A stretch of DNA of 64,000 nucleotides, taken from positions 35,631 to 99,630 of the forward strand of contig JAOANE010000047.1 in the NCBI GenBank assembly GCA_025194985.1, written 5' to 3'. The DNA comes from Regnicoccus frigidus. GTDB lineage: Bacteria; Cyanobacteriota; Cyanobacteriia; PCC-6307; Cyanobiaceae. Position 1 is the stretch's first letter. Every line of letters begins with the position of its first letter. Position numbers and translations under genes: made by a program. The notes below the pieces were generated by a model. The model made no database searches. It was not told the DNA's origin and saw nothing but the letters and a program-made list of their open reading frames with translations. Below are positions 1 to 8,377 of this stretch, one piece after another.

Positions 1-1
1 A

Positions 2-28
2 CCTCTGTGGCCCAGCGGGCCACAGAGG
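2..28. terminator. Perfect 12-bp inverted repeat upstream of thiD
   Basis: Bases 2-13 pair perfectly with 17-28 around a 3-base loop, giving a very GC-rich hairpin. No T-run follows on the + strand and the left side is cut by the window edge, so it may be the terminator of an upstream gene or an attenuator-like leader hairpin. It covers the GTG at position 7, which argues against that codon being the thiD start. Confidence 0.5.
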
Positions 29-51
29 TGACAAAACAAGGAAAAACTGCG

Positions 52-855
52 ATGGCCCCGATTGCCGTGACCATCGCCGGCTCTGACAGTGGTGGCGGCG
101 CCGGCATCCAAGCCGATCTCAAAACGTTTTCGGCATTGGGGGTTTACGGCGCCAGCGTGGTCACGGCCCTGACGGCGCAGAACACCTGCGCCGTGACGCT
201 TGTTGAACCTGCCAGCCCCGCGATGATCGCGGCGCAGATCGCGGCAGTTTTCGCTGATCTTGATGTCCGGGCCGTCAAAATCGGCATGCTGGGCGACACC
301 GCCGCGATCGATACCGTGGCAGACAGTCTGGCCGGTTGTTCGCTGCCGATCGTGCTGGATCCGGTGATGGTGGCGAAGTCAGGGGATGCTTTGTTGTCAG
401 CGGATGCTTTTTCCTGCTTACGCAGGCGCCTGTTGCCCATGGCGGCTCTCCTCACTCCCAACCTGCCCGAAGCGGCGGTTCTGCTGAACGTTCCGGTGGC
501 CACAACCGAGGTAGCGATGTTGCAACAGGCGAAGGCCCTGGTCGGCTTCGGCGCGCGCGCGGTTCTGTTGAAAGGTGGTCATACCGAGGGCGCCGAATGT
601 GTAGATCTTCTCGTCACAAGCAGCACTGTTCTGCGCCTGACGGCGCCACGTCAGGCGACCACCAACACCCATGGCACCGGCTGCACACTCTCAGCCGCCG
701 TTGCCGCAGGTCTGGCCCAGGGGATTGATCTGGCCGACGCCGTCAGCCGCGCCCATGCCTATCTGCAAGGCGCGATCGCTGCAGCGGATGGCCTGCACGT
801 CGGGCATGGACATGGACCGGTGCATCATTTCCATAACGTCTGGCCCCTTGTCTGA
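52..855 (+). CDS. thiD: Hydroxymethylpyrimidine/phosphomethylpyrimidine kinase ThiD
   Basis: Phosphorylates HMP to HMP-P and HMP-PP in the pyrimidine branch of thiamine synthesis; cytosolic. The ribokinase-fold signature is complete: N-terminal GSDSGGGAGIQADLKTF, central LDPVMVAKSGD and C-terminal NTHGTGCTLSAA, where the GTGC anion hole and catalytic Cys lie. The ATG at 52 gives 267 residues, normal for the family, and is preceded by AAGGAAAA at good spacing. An in-frame GTG at 7 lies inside a hairpin and is less likely. The C-terminus is His-rich (HVGHGHGPVHHFH), as in many ThiD proteins. A second thiamine gene, thiO, is in this window at 38.5 kb, but the two are not linked. Confidence 0.95.
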   Translation: MAPIAVTIAGSDSGGGAGIQADLKTFSALGVYGASVVTALTAQNTCAVTLVEPASPAMIAAQIAAVFADLDVRAVKIGMLGDTAAIDTVADSLAGCSLPIVLDPVMVAKSGDALLSADAFSCLRRRLLPMAALLTPNLPEAAVLLNVPVATTEVAMLQQAKALVGFGARAVLLKGGHTEGAECVDLLVTSSTVLRLTAPRQATTNTHGTGCTLSAAVAAGLAQGIDLADAVSRAHAYLQGAIAAADGLHVGHGHGPVHHFHNVWPLV

Positions 856-1465
856 CGTGCCGGTGGATGTGATCAGGCTCTTCCTGCTGCTTCCCGCACA
901 GCAGCCAGCTCCCAGACGCACCGCCAGATCCGAAAACAGCTTCGGTAGCGCCCCTCCGTGTGATGTTCAATCTCGCCGCCCACAATCTGGATGATCACCT
1001 CAAAAACTTCGCCTTTCTTGGATAGATCGTCATGGCCAGTGGTCGCTTTCACCTGCCTTAGATGTCACCTGGAGTTTCAATCCCAAGGGCGATTAGACCG
1101 CAACCCATCAGATGTCAGCGAATGGCAAACGTGATCATTTCAATTGCGCCGATTTCGAAGTCATTGGCGGTACGTCCACGCTTTGTGGCGGATGCGGGTG
1201 TCCCTTGGGTCACCTGGAATGAGTCAGAACAGCTATCACCTGAGCCTCCTTCAGCCCTGCGCCGCCTACGCCTGGCCTCCAGAAACAACGGCTTGTTCTC
1301 ACTATGTCCAGCCTGATGAGCTCAAGAGTGGGTGCACCGTGGCTTTTGTGACCCTGCAGGCGGGGGATGTACGGCGATGAGATGCTACGGTTCAAATGCT
1401 TTGCTGAGGACTTGCGGAGGCGAGGTAAAGCCTCTCTGAGGCACCCACCGCGAGTTGTAGCGCCG
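856..1465. other. Gene-poor gap with a possible ORF remnant
   Basis: No convincing gene lies between thiD and the first glucosidase. On the minus strand, bases 873-1052 encode about 60 codons from a GTG (VKATTGHDDLSKKGEVFEVI, then IVGGEIEHHTEGRYRS) with protein-like composition but no recognised family. An in-frame stop lies just upstream, so it could be the tail of a decayed gene. The rest shows only short random ORFs. Confidence 0.3.
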
Positions 1466-3223
1466 ATGAGCACGAAGGGTGATTCACCCGGCACCAACGT
1501 CAGCCCACGGCGATGTCCCTGGTGGCGATGTGATCCTTCGCCCGGTCGCCCCTGGTGGAAGGATGCAGTGATCTACCAGATCCTGCCCTGGAGTTTCCTC
1601 GATACCAGCGGCACCGGCATTGGTGATCTGCAGGGTATCATCCGTCGATTTGATTATGTTGCCTCCCTCGGGGTGGATGCCATCTGGCTGACTCCTTTTT
1701 ACGAGTCACCCATGAAGGATTTGGGCTATGACATCACGGATATGCTCGACATCGACCCCCTATTCGGGGTGATGAAGGATTTCGAGACACTCTTGTCCAT
1801 TGCCCATGATATGGGTCTCAAGGTGTTGATCGATCAGGTCTGGAATCACACCTCCCAGCTGCACCCATGGTTTGTGGAGAGCGCCTCCAGCCGTAACAAC
1901 CCCAAGGCCGACTGGTATGTCTGGCATGACCCACGCGACGATGGCTCCCCGCCAAACAACTGGCTTTCGGCCTTCATGGGACGCAGCGCCTGGCAATGGC
2001 ATCTGGGGCGCCGCCAGTACTACCTCGCCAACTTCCTACCGTGTCAGCCAGAACTCAACTGGCACAACTCGGAAGTGTTGGAGGCCGTGCTCGATCTGGC
2101 CCGCTTCTGGCTCGATAAAGGTGTTGACGGTTTCCGCATCGACGCGGTGAACTTCTTCCTTGAGGACCCCGCCCTTCGCGATAACCCGGAGCGCACACCG
2201 GAGATGGGACTCCCTGACGGGATTTCGCCCGACAACCCGATGGTCCGCCAGCAGTTCGTCAACAGTTTCTGTCGCACCGAAATGTTCGAGCAGTTGCCTG
2301 CCATCCGGGCTCTGCTGGATGAATATCCCAACGTCGTGAGCCTGGGGGAGGTGACGCTCGCTGAGGACTCGATTGCTCTCTCCGGAGCCTATGTGCAGGG
2401 TCACAACCGTCTGCACCTCGCCTACAACAGCTCTCTGCTGCAGGAGCGCCCCTTGTCGATGGCGATGCTGCGAGGGGTGATTGAGCGCACCCTCAGCAAC
2501 TTCCCCGACCAGGGGCAGTGCTGGATGGTGGGAAATCACGACTATGGCCGGTTCCGATCGCGCTGGACTGGCACCGATCAGCACGGCCAGCCCTATCCGG
2601 AAGTCGCTTATCACATGATGGCGGCTCTGCTGACCTGTCTCCCCGGAGCCCTCTGCCTCTATCAGGGCGATGAGCTGGGCCTGCCGGAAGCTCGGATTCC
2701 CGCCGACATCCCCGAGGACCGGATCCGGGACTCGTTCGGCAAGGCGCTCTATCCGGTTCTGCCCGGTCGGGACGGCTCCCGCACACCGATGCCCTGGTCG
2801 TCCAGCGCGCCCCAGCAGGGCTTCACCACTGCCGGCCAGCCCTGGCTGCCGATTCCGCGCCGGCATAGGGCTCTGGCGGTGGACCTCCAGACGAAGGATC
2901 CCAGCTCCCTGCTCAACACCTGGCGCCGGCTGCTGCACTGGCGCCGGGAGCATCCCGCCCTGCACAGCGGTGCAATCACCGTTCTGGAGACAGGGGAGCC
3001 CCTGTTGGCCTTCCTGCGCGGTGACGCCGAGGAGCGCAGTGTGTTCTGCCTTTTCAATACCAGCGGGCGCTGGGCCGACTTCCATCCCTCACGGCATGGT
3101 CTGGTCGATTGCCCCCTGCAACCCTCCTTGGTGATCCACGGCTTGAACGCCTTCGGCGAGGATCATGTTTGTGGCGAGGTTCTGCGATGTCCCCCCTACG
3201 GAGCCCTTGTGATGGAGCGATGA
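1466..3223 (+). CDS. GH13 alpha-glucosidase / alpha-amylase-family enzyme (copy 1)
   Basis: Probable cytosolic alpha-glucosidase acting on malto-oligosaccharides, sucrose or related alpha-glucosides. With the ATG at 1466 (585 aa), the (beta/alpha)8 barrel opens at WWKDAVIYQILPWSF. The four GH13 signature regions are visible: region I DQVWNHTS near residue 123, region II GFRIDAVNFF with the nucleophile Asp near 226, region III SLGEVTLAED with the acid/base Glu near 295, and region IV GNHDYGR with His-Asp near 358. Overall it resembles the oligo-1,6-glucosidase/alpha-glucosidase branch; the substrate cannot be set from sequence. An in-frame upstream start at 1367 would add 33 non-conserved residues. 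It overlaps the next GH13 gene by ATGA, so the two are translationally coupled. No signal peptide is seen. Confidence 0.88.
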   Translation: MSTKGDSPGTNVSPRRCPWWRCDPSPGRPWWKDAVIYQILPWSFLDTSGTGIGDLQGIIRRFDYVASLGVDAIWLTPFYESPMKDLGYDITDMLDIDPLFGVMKDFETLLSIAHDMGLKVLIDQVWNHTSQLHPWFVESASSRNNPKADWYVWHDPRDDGSPPNNWLSAFMGRSAWQWHLGRRQYYLANFLPCQPELNWHNSEVLEAVLDLARFWLDKGVDGFRIDAVNFFLEDPALRDNPERTPEMGLPDGISPDNPMVRQQFVNSFCRTEMFEQLPAIRALLDEYPNVVSLGEVTLAEDSIALSGAYVQGHNRLHLAYNSSLLQERPLSMAMLRGVIERTLSNFPDQGQCWMVGNHDYGRFRSRWTGTDQHGQPYPEVAYHMMAALLTCLPGALCLYQGDELGLPEARIPADIPEDRIRDSFGKALYPVLPGRDGSRTPMPWSSSAPQQGFTTAGQPWLPIPRRHRALAVDLQTKDPSSLLNTWRRLLHWRREHPALHSGAITVLETGEPLLAFLRGDAEERSVFCLFNTSGRWADFHPSRHGLVDCPLQPSLVIHGLNAFGEDHVCGEVLRCPPYGALVMER

Positions 3224-4917
3224 GCCCTCAACAGCAATGGTGGCGTTCCGCGGTGATCTACCAGATCTATCCGCGTAGTTTCATGGACAGCAGCGGCAAC
3301 GGTGTTGGCGATCTTAGAGGCATCATCCAGAAACTTCCCTATGTCGCTTCCCTTGGCGTCGATGCGATCTGGGTGTCCCCGTTCTACCTATCGCCGATGA
3401 AGGACTTCGGCTATGACGTCAGTGACTATCGCCAGGTCGATCCTCTCTTTGGAACTCTTGAAGATGTTCGTGCGCTCCTCGATGAAGCCCACAGCCATGG
3501 CCTGAAGGTGATCATCGATCAGGTCTGGAGTCATACCTCCGACCAGCACCCCTGGTTTCTCGAGAGCAGAAAGAGTTGCCATAATCGCCACACTGACTGG
3601 TATGTCTGGCATGATCCTGGCCCCGATGACCAGCCTCCCAGCAACTGGCTGTCCACCTTCGGCGGCTCGGCCTGGACATGGGAACCCCAGCGCCGCCAGT
3701 ACTACCTCCACCATTTCCTCAAGGAGCAGCCCGCCCTCAACTGGCGGAATCAGGAGGTTAAGGAGGCCATGTTGGACGTGGGGCGCTACTGGCTCGACAT
3801 GGGCGTCGACGGTTTTCGTTTCGACGTCATCAACTTTCTGGTAGCCGATCAGAACTGCCGCGACAATCCACAGCGGCTTCCAGGTATGGCCCTGCCCGAC
3901 GGGGCCTTCGGAGAGGTCCCCTTCTTTCAGTTCGTGAACACCTACAACCAGGGCCGGCCGGAGTCCGTGGAGATAGTGGAACGCATTCGGGCCTTGCTCG
4001 ACAGCTATCCGGAACGCACCAGCCTGGCCGAGGTGTCGTGCGCCGAGGACGCGATCGCCGATGCGGCTGCCTACGTGGACGCTCCCGACAAGTTGCACAT
4101 GGCCTACAACTCCTCCCTGATGAGCGAGGAGCCCCTTGATCGCGCCCGGCTCACGGGCATCATCGAGCGGGTGCAGGCCCAATTCAAGGGCGGAGTCCTT
4201 TGCTGGACCGCCGGAACCCACGACTTTCCCCGCCTCGCCTCCCGCTGGCACGGGGCTCTGATGGACGAACACTTCAGTCAGGAGGCCTTCGACCATCAGC
4301 TCGCCGCGCTCCTGATCAGCCTGCAGGGCAGCTGCTGCATCTATCAGGGTGACGAACTCGGGTTGCACCAGGCCGAGATCCCCCGCGAGCGGATGCAAGA
4401 TCCCTTCGGGATTCGGGGCTATCCGCTGGTGCTGGGTCGCGATGGTTGCCGCACCCCCATGCCCTGGACGATTGAGGGCGATCAGGCCGGGTTCACCACG
4501 GCGCCGGAGGCCTGGCTGCCGCTCCCACGGGAACATCGCCGCATGGCGGTGGAGGCCCAGGAGCGCGACCCCCAGTCACTGTTGAACAAATACCGCCGTC
4601 TGATCCACTGGCGCCGGCGGCAGGAGGCCCTCACCGATGGTGACCTGCAGTTGCTTCCCAGCGAAGACCCTGTGCTGGCCTTCTGTCGTCGGGCCGCCAG
4701 CCAGACCCTCCTGTTTGCGTTCAATTTCGACAGGGTGCCGGTCTACCAGTCCCTGGAACATTGGCCGGCCTGCCGTCAGGCCGATGAACTGGATTTTCAG
4801 GTGAGGTGTTTCGAGAGCACAGTCGAGATCCCCGGTTTCGGAGTGTTCATCGCTGTTGCCGAGCCTGTGACCTCGTCCATCCATCCGATCGCAGGGTCTC
4901 CTGGTCTCCTCCGGTGA
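3220..4917 (+). CDS. GH13 alpha-glucosidase / alpha-amylase-family enzyme (copy 2)
   Basis: A 565-residue paralogue of the preceding gene, starting at the ATG that overlaps its stop (ATGA). The barrel begins with WWRSAVIYQIYPRSF. Catalytic regions: I DQVWSHTS (the usual Asn before HTS is Ser), II GFRFDVINFL with the nucleophile Asp, III SLAEVSCAED with the acid/base Glu, IV AGTHDFPR with His-Asp but THD instead of NHD. The catalytic triad is kept while flanking positions differ from copy 1, so the pair may have diverged in substrate preference. The C-terminal beta-domain is complete. Probably cytosolic; likely role is turnover of glycogen-derived or compatible-solute glucosides, which is inference. 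Confidence 0.87.
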   Translation: MSPQQQWWRSAVIYQIYPRSFMDSSGNGVGDLRGIIQKLPYVASLGVDAIWVSPFYLSPMKDFGYDVSDYRQVDPLFGTLEDVRALLDEAHSHGLKVIIDQVWSHTSDQHPWFLESRKSCHNRHTDWYVWHDPGPDDQPPSNWLSTFGGSAWTWEPQRRQYYLHHFLKEQPALNWRNQEVKEAMLDVGRYWLDMGVDGFRFDVINFLVADQNCRDNPQRLPGMALPDGAFGEVPFFQFVNTYNQGRPESVEIVERIRALLDSYPERTSLAEVSCAEDAIADAAAYVDAPDKLHMAYNSSLMSEEPLDRARLTGIIERVQAQFKGGVLCWTAGTHDFPRLASRWHGALMDEHFSQEAFDHQLAALLISLQGSCCIYQGDELGLHQAEIPRERMQDPFGIRGYPLVLGRDGCRTPMPWTIEGDQAGFTTAPEAWLPLPREHRRMAVEAQERDPQSLLNKYRRLIHWRRRQEALTDGDLQLLPSEDPVLAFCRRAASQTLLFAFNFDRVPVYQSLEHWPACRQADELDFQVRCFESTVEIPGFGVFIAVAEPVTSSIHPIAGSPGLLR

Positions 4918-4985
4918 GGTTGTTTCTGCTGGATCCCAGCACGTTGGACGTTCTCCCGGGCCATGAGTGAAGCGATCCGACCGGC

Positions 4986-6686
4986 TTATTGAGGATCAAG
5001 CCCACCTCGGCGGCCCAAGAAAGAGGCCACGGCCGCCGGCAGCGTCGGGAAAAACCAGGCGGCTCCGACCAACTCCACGATGCCGGCACGATGGAGTTGG
5101 TTGTAGAGATCCTGTTTCACCCGCGCCATCCCGAAGGCGATGCCGAGGTCGGTGAGCTCCTGGTGGAGATCCTGCAACACGTCCACGGCAGTGATGTCGA
5201 TCTCCACGATCGCCTCGGCGTTGAGCACGAACCACTCCACCGGTGCCTTTTCTCTCGCCACCGCTTCAAGGGCGCGACAGCGGAAGTCCTCCGCGTTGGC
5301 GAAGCAGAGCGGGGCGTCGTAGCGGTAGAGCACGAGGCCGGGATAGCTGCTGGCTCCCTCCCAGTCGCTGACGTCGTGAAGGCCAGCGAGTTTGGGCACC
5401 ACCCCCATCACCGCGTCCTGGGGGCGTACCAGGCGGGCGAACAGATCGACCACGGAGAACGCCACCGCGAGCCCGACCCCTACAAGGATGTCCGTGACCA
5501 GCACGCCGAACAAGGTGATCAGGGCGAGCCCGAACTCGCTCTTGCGGAAGCGTCGCAGCCGCTGGAACTCGGGGATGTCAATCAGCCGCATGGCGGCGTA
5601 GATCACGATCGCCCCCAGGGCCGCCTTGGGGAACAGCGCCAGCAGCGGCCGCAGGAACAGCAGCACCAGCAACACCACCGCAAAGGCCACCAGTGAGAAC
5701 AGCTGTGAGCGGCTGCCGAGCGACTCACCGATGGCGGTGCGGCTGCCGCTACTGCTCACCGGAAAACCCTGCAGCAGGCCATTGCCCACATTCACCACCC
5801 CCAGCGCCAGCAGCTCCTGGTTGGCATCGATGCGATAGCCACCCCGGGCGGCAAAGGAGCGAGCAGTCAGCACGTTGTCGGAATAGCCCACCAGGGCGAT
5901 CCCCACCGCTGTTGAGACCAGATACTTGAGCTTCTCCGGCGCCACCCCCTGCGGCAGGGAGAAACTTGGCAGGCCGGCCGGGATCATGCCGATTACAGCG
6001 ACGCCGGCGTGGTCGAGATGCCAAACGGCCACGATCGTGGTGGCCAGCAGCACCGCCAGGAGCGGACCTGGGACGGTAGGGAAGCGCCGCTGCACCCAGA
6101 ACAGGAACAGCAGCGTCCCGCTCGCCAGCAACAGCGTGGGCAGGTGGATCTCGCTCCGCTGGGCCATCAGCTCGCCCATCTGGCCCAACAGAGACTCCGA
6201 CTTAAAGCTCACCCCGCTGATCTTTCCGATCTGGCTGGTGATCATGATCACCGCCACACCAGCCATGTACCCCACCAGGATCGGCTTGGAGAGCAGATCG
6301 GCCAGGAATCCCAACCGTGTCACGGCGCCAATGCAGCACACGAGGCCCACAGTCAGCGCCAACAGGCTGGCCAAGGCGGCGTAGGTGCCTGGATCACCGG
6401 CAGCGATCGGACCGATCGCTGCGGCCGTCATCACGGCGGTGGTGGATTCGGGCCCTACTGATAGCTGGGGGGAGGAACCGATCAGGACATAGAGCAGCAT
6501 CGGCGGCAAGATCGCCCACAGACCAGTGATCGGAGCCAGCCCCGCCAGCTCCGCATAGGCCATGCACTGCGGCACCAGATAGGCCGCCACGGTGCTTCCA
6601 GCCAGGACATCTCCTCTCAGCCAGGCTGGCTGGTAATGGCGGAGGCGCTGTAGGCCCGGGAAGGATGGGATCTGCATGGATCGCAT
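4986..6686 (-). CDS. SulP-family anion transporter with C-terminal STAS domain
   Basis: Integral membrane anion permease of the SulP/SLC26 family. The membrane domain runs from about residue 20 (LRGDVLAGSTVAAYLVPQCM) to about 430 with some 12-14 hydrophobic segments, including the SulP stretch GLAPITGLWAILPPMLLYVLIGSS and SVGPESTTAVMTAAAI. A cytoplasmic STAS domain follows (WFVLNAEAIVEIDITAVDVL). Family members carry sulfate, bicarbonate or other anions. In cyanobacteria BicA belongs here, but this N-terminal domain reads more like generic sulfate permeases, so I leave the substrate open. The start at 6686 gives 566 aa; the frame extends upstream to 6860 and no clear ribosome binding site decides. 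It converges on the GH13 pair. Confidence 0.88.
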   Translation of the reverse strand: MRSMQIPSFPGLQRLRHYQPAWLRGDVLAGSTVAAYLVPQCMAYAELAGLAPITGLWAILPPMLLYVLIGSSPQLSVGPESTTAVMTAAAIGPIAAGDPGTYAALASLLALTVGLVCCIGAVTRLGFLADLLSKPILVGYMAGVAVIMITSQIGKISGVSFKSESLLGQMGELMAQRSEIHLPTLLLASGTLLFLFWVQRRFPTVPGPLLAVLLATTIVAVWHLDHAGVAVIGMIPAGLPSFSLPQGVAPEKLKYLVSTAVGIALVGYSDNVLTARSFAARGGYRIDANQELLALGVVNVGNGLLQGFPVSSSGSRTAIGESLGSRSQLFSLVAFAVVLLVLLFLRPLLALFPKAALGAIVIYAAMRLIDIPEFQRLRRFRKSEFGLALITLFGVLVTDILVGVGLAVAFSVVDLFARLVRPQDAVMGVVPKLAGLHDVSDWEGASSYPGLVLYRYDAPLCFANAEDFRCRALEAVAREKAPVEWFVLNAEAIVEIDITAVDVLQDLHQELTDLGIAFGMARVKQDLYNQLHRAGIVELVGAAWFFPTLPAAVASFLGRRGGLDPQ

Positions 6687-6967
6687 GAACCACTGCGGCT
6701 GGGGGCTCTCAAGCTCCAGCAACCGACGGGCAACATTCAGCCTTTCGATCGAGCATGGCATCGAAACAATCCAGCGGCACGGCCAGCGGCCGCCTGTTGT
6801 CAGGCTTAACCACGAACGTGTTCGCGCTGTCGGCAGACGGCAAGGAGCAATCCGCTGCAAACCACCACCCTGCTTCAGGCGATTCAGGGCCTGGATGCTG
6901 ATGGTCTGGTGAGCCTTGACTCTCTAGCCGCTACAGGATCTTTGATGGGTTCACTGCCCAAAGCCCC

Positions 6968-7870
6968 ATGCGCAAGCACCAGCACGCCCCTGCGCCCAGC
7001 CTTCCGGCCCAAGCACCGACGGGCAGTGCATCAAAACGGACGTTTCGGATCCGCTCGATGGACTGCGCCAGCGAAGAGAACGAAATCCGCCACGCCCTGC
7101 GCGGCCTGCCGCAGAGTTGGTCAATGGTTTCGCGCCTGAGGCTCTCGGCCACGAGCCGGTGGAGATGGGGCTGGCGATCGGTGCGATCGCACTGGTGGGC
7201 CTGTCGATCTACCGCAAGGGCATCGCCGCCCTGCGGCAGGGCCGGCTGAACATCAACGCGCCTATGAGTGTGGCTGTCAGCGGTGCCTTTCTGATCGGGC
7301 ACCGTCAACCAGAGCTGAGCCCTCGAGATCCGGGTGAGTGCCCCGGCCTCGCAGAGCACCCTGGCGCGCATCCTCCAGCGGTGGAGGAGGCCCAGGCCGC
7401 GCGCTACACGCCGGCGGTGTTTCTTCTGGCCTGCGCCGTGGCTGTACTGGTGCCGTTCCTGCTGGGCGTTGCGCCCCTTGAGGCGGCGATCCTGGTTCAG
7501 GAACGTCAGGGCCGCAGTGTCTCGCTTCTAGCCGACACGACCACGGTGCTGGCGATGGTCCCCGTGGCCGATACCGTCAAACCCTCATCCCAGCAGGCCA
7601 TTGCAGCGCTGCGGGCCCTGGTCGTGCGGCCCAGGCCGGCAGCGACACAGCGATGGAAGTGGCCGATGTGGTGATCATGAAAGACGATCTGATGCGGCTA
7701 CCGGAGACCATGGCCCTTTCGCGCCGCACGTTCACGGTGCTGTGGCAGAACATCACCCTGGCGCTTGGCTTCAAGGCCATTTTCCTGGTGCTCACGGTGG
7801 TGGGCCGCACCAGCATGTGGGAAGCCGTGTTTGCCGACATGGGCACCAAAAGCTGGGGATTCATGCACCC
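6968..7870 (+). pseudogene. Decayed P1B-type heavy-metal ATPase
   Basis: Pieces of a metal-translocating P-type ATPase appear in order but in different frames. They are: an N-terminal HMA-like piece with RSMDCASEENEIRHAL (about 7040-7110); membrane segments EMGLAIGAIALVGLSIYRKGIAALRQGRLNIN (7160-7260); ARYTPAVFLLACAVAVLVPFLLGVAPLEAAI (7400-7490); an ATP-domain piece SVSLLADTTTVLAMVPVADTVKPSSQQAIAALRAL (7515-7620); and the C-terminal hinge/TM piece DTAMEVADVVIMKDDLMRLPE through LGFKAIFLVLTVVG (7645-7820). The DKTG phosphorylation loop and the CPC membrane motif are missing through internal deletions, and several frameshifts separate the parts. It cannot make a functional pump. MDCASEE, lacking the usual CxxC, suggests a Zn/Cd/Co-type relative. 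Confidence 0.85.
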
Positions 7871-7912
7871 AGATGAGAACTCTCCGGATCGACCTACGAT
7901 CCACCGACAGGG

Positions 7913-8377
7913 TTGGATCGGCGCCGATGCTGGCCATCTGCGTCGCTCTGCTCCAGCTCAAGGGCGCTCCCCTGGCCAGGGGTGGATGGGGTGCTGGGGG
8001 CACCGCTGTTGAAACGCCTGCCCGTCTGGATCGACCCCGTAGGCCAGCGCCTTCGCCTTGGGGAGGGAGCCGTGGCATTCGCGGACACCGGCGCCGAGGG
8101 TTTGTTCCTCAGCCCTGCCATAGCCACGCGTCTGGGGCCGATCGGGCCGGAGGAACCGGTACGGCTGGTGGGCTTTGGCGGCGAGCAACAGGTGAAACGC
8201 CAGCGTTTTGCTGGGTTGGGGCTCGGGTTGGGCCCGGCCCGCGTCGAGGGCATCGTCACTGCCAATCCGATTTTTGCTGAACTTCAAGTGGAGGCGATCG
8301 TTGGCCAGGAGCTGCTGCGCACGCACCGCCAGCTCTGGCGGCTTGATCAGAGGCCACCCACGCTCAGCCTGTGGTGA
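7913..8377 (+). CDS. Retropepsin-like aspartic protease, probably 5'-truncated
   Basis: The clearest part is a clan-AA aspartic protease domain: AFADTGAEGLFLSPAIATRLG carries the Asp-Thr-Gly catalytic triad, followed by a flap-like VRLVGFGGEQQ and a closing AIVGQELLRTHRQLW. Before it sits GVLGAPLLKRLPVWIDPVGQRLRL, which looks like the tail of a second, upstream retropepsin domain whose front is absent. The parent was probably a two-domain protein that lost its N-terminus next to the decayed ATPase. Start codons (TTG 7913, GTG 7982) are weak, and residues before GVLG look random. The stop overlaps the next gene (GTGA), so coupling persists. It may be inactive. Confidence 0.5.
   Translation: MDRRRCWPSASLCSSSRALPWPGVDGVLGAPLLKRLPVWIDPVGQRLRLGEGAVAFADTGAEGLFLSPAIATRLGPIGPEEPVRLVGFGGEQQVKRQRFAGLGLGLGPARVEGIVTANPIFAELQVEAIVGQELLRTHRQLWRLDQRPPTLSLW

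Noticed and set aside
2036..4536. Two long minus-strand ORFs (2036-3085 and 3388-4536)
   Set aside because: Each is antisense to a GH13 gene and shows only the reflected codon bias.
4986..6686. Calling the SulP transporter BicA
   Set aside because: Family and STAS domain agree, but the N-terminal region resembles general sulfate permeases and there is no carbon-concentrating neighbour, so substrate was left open.
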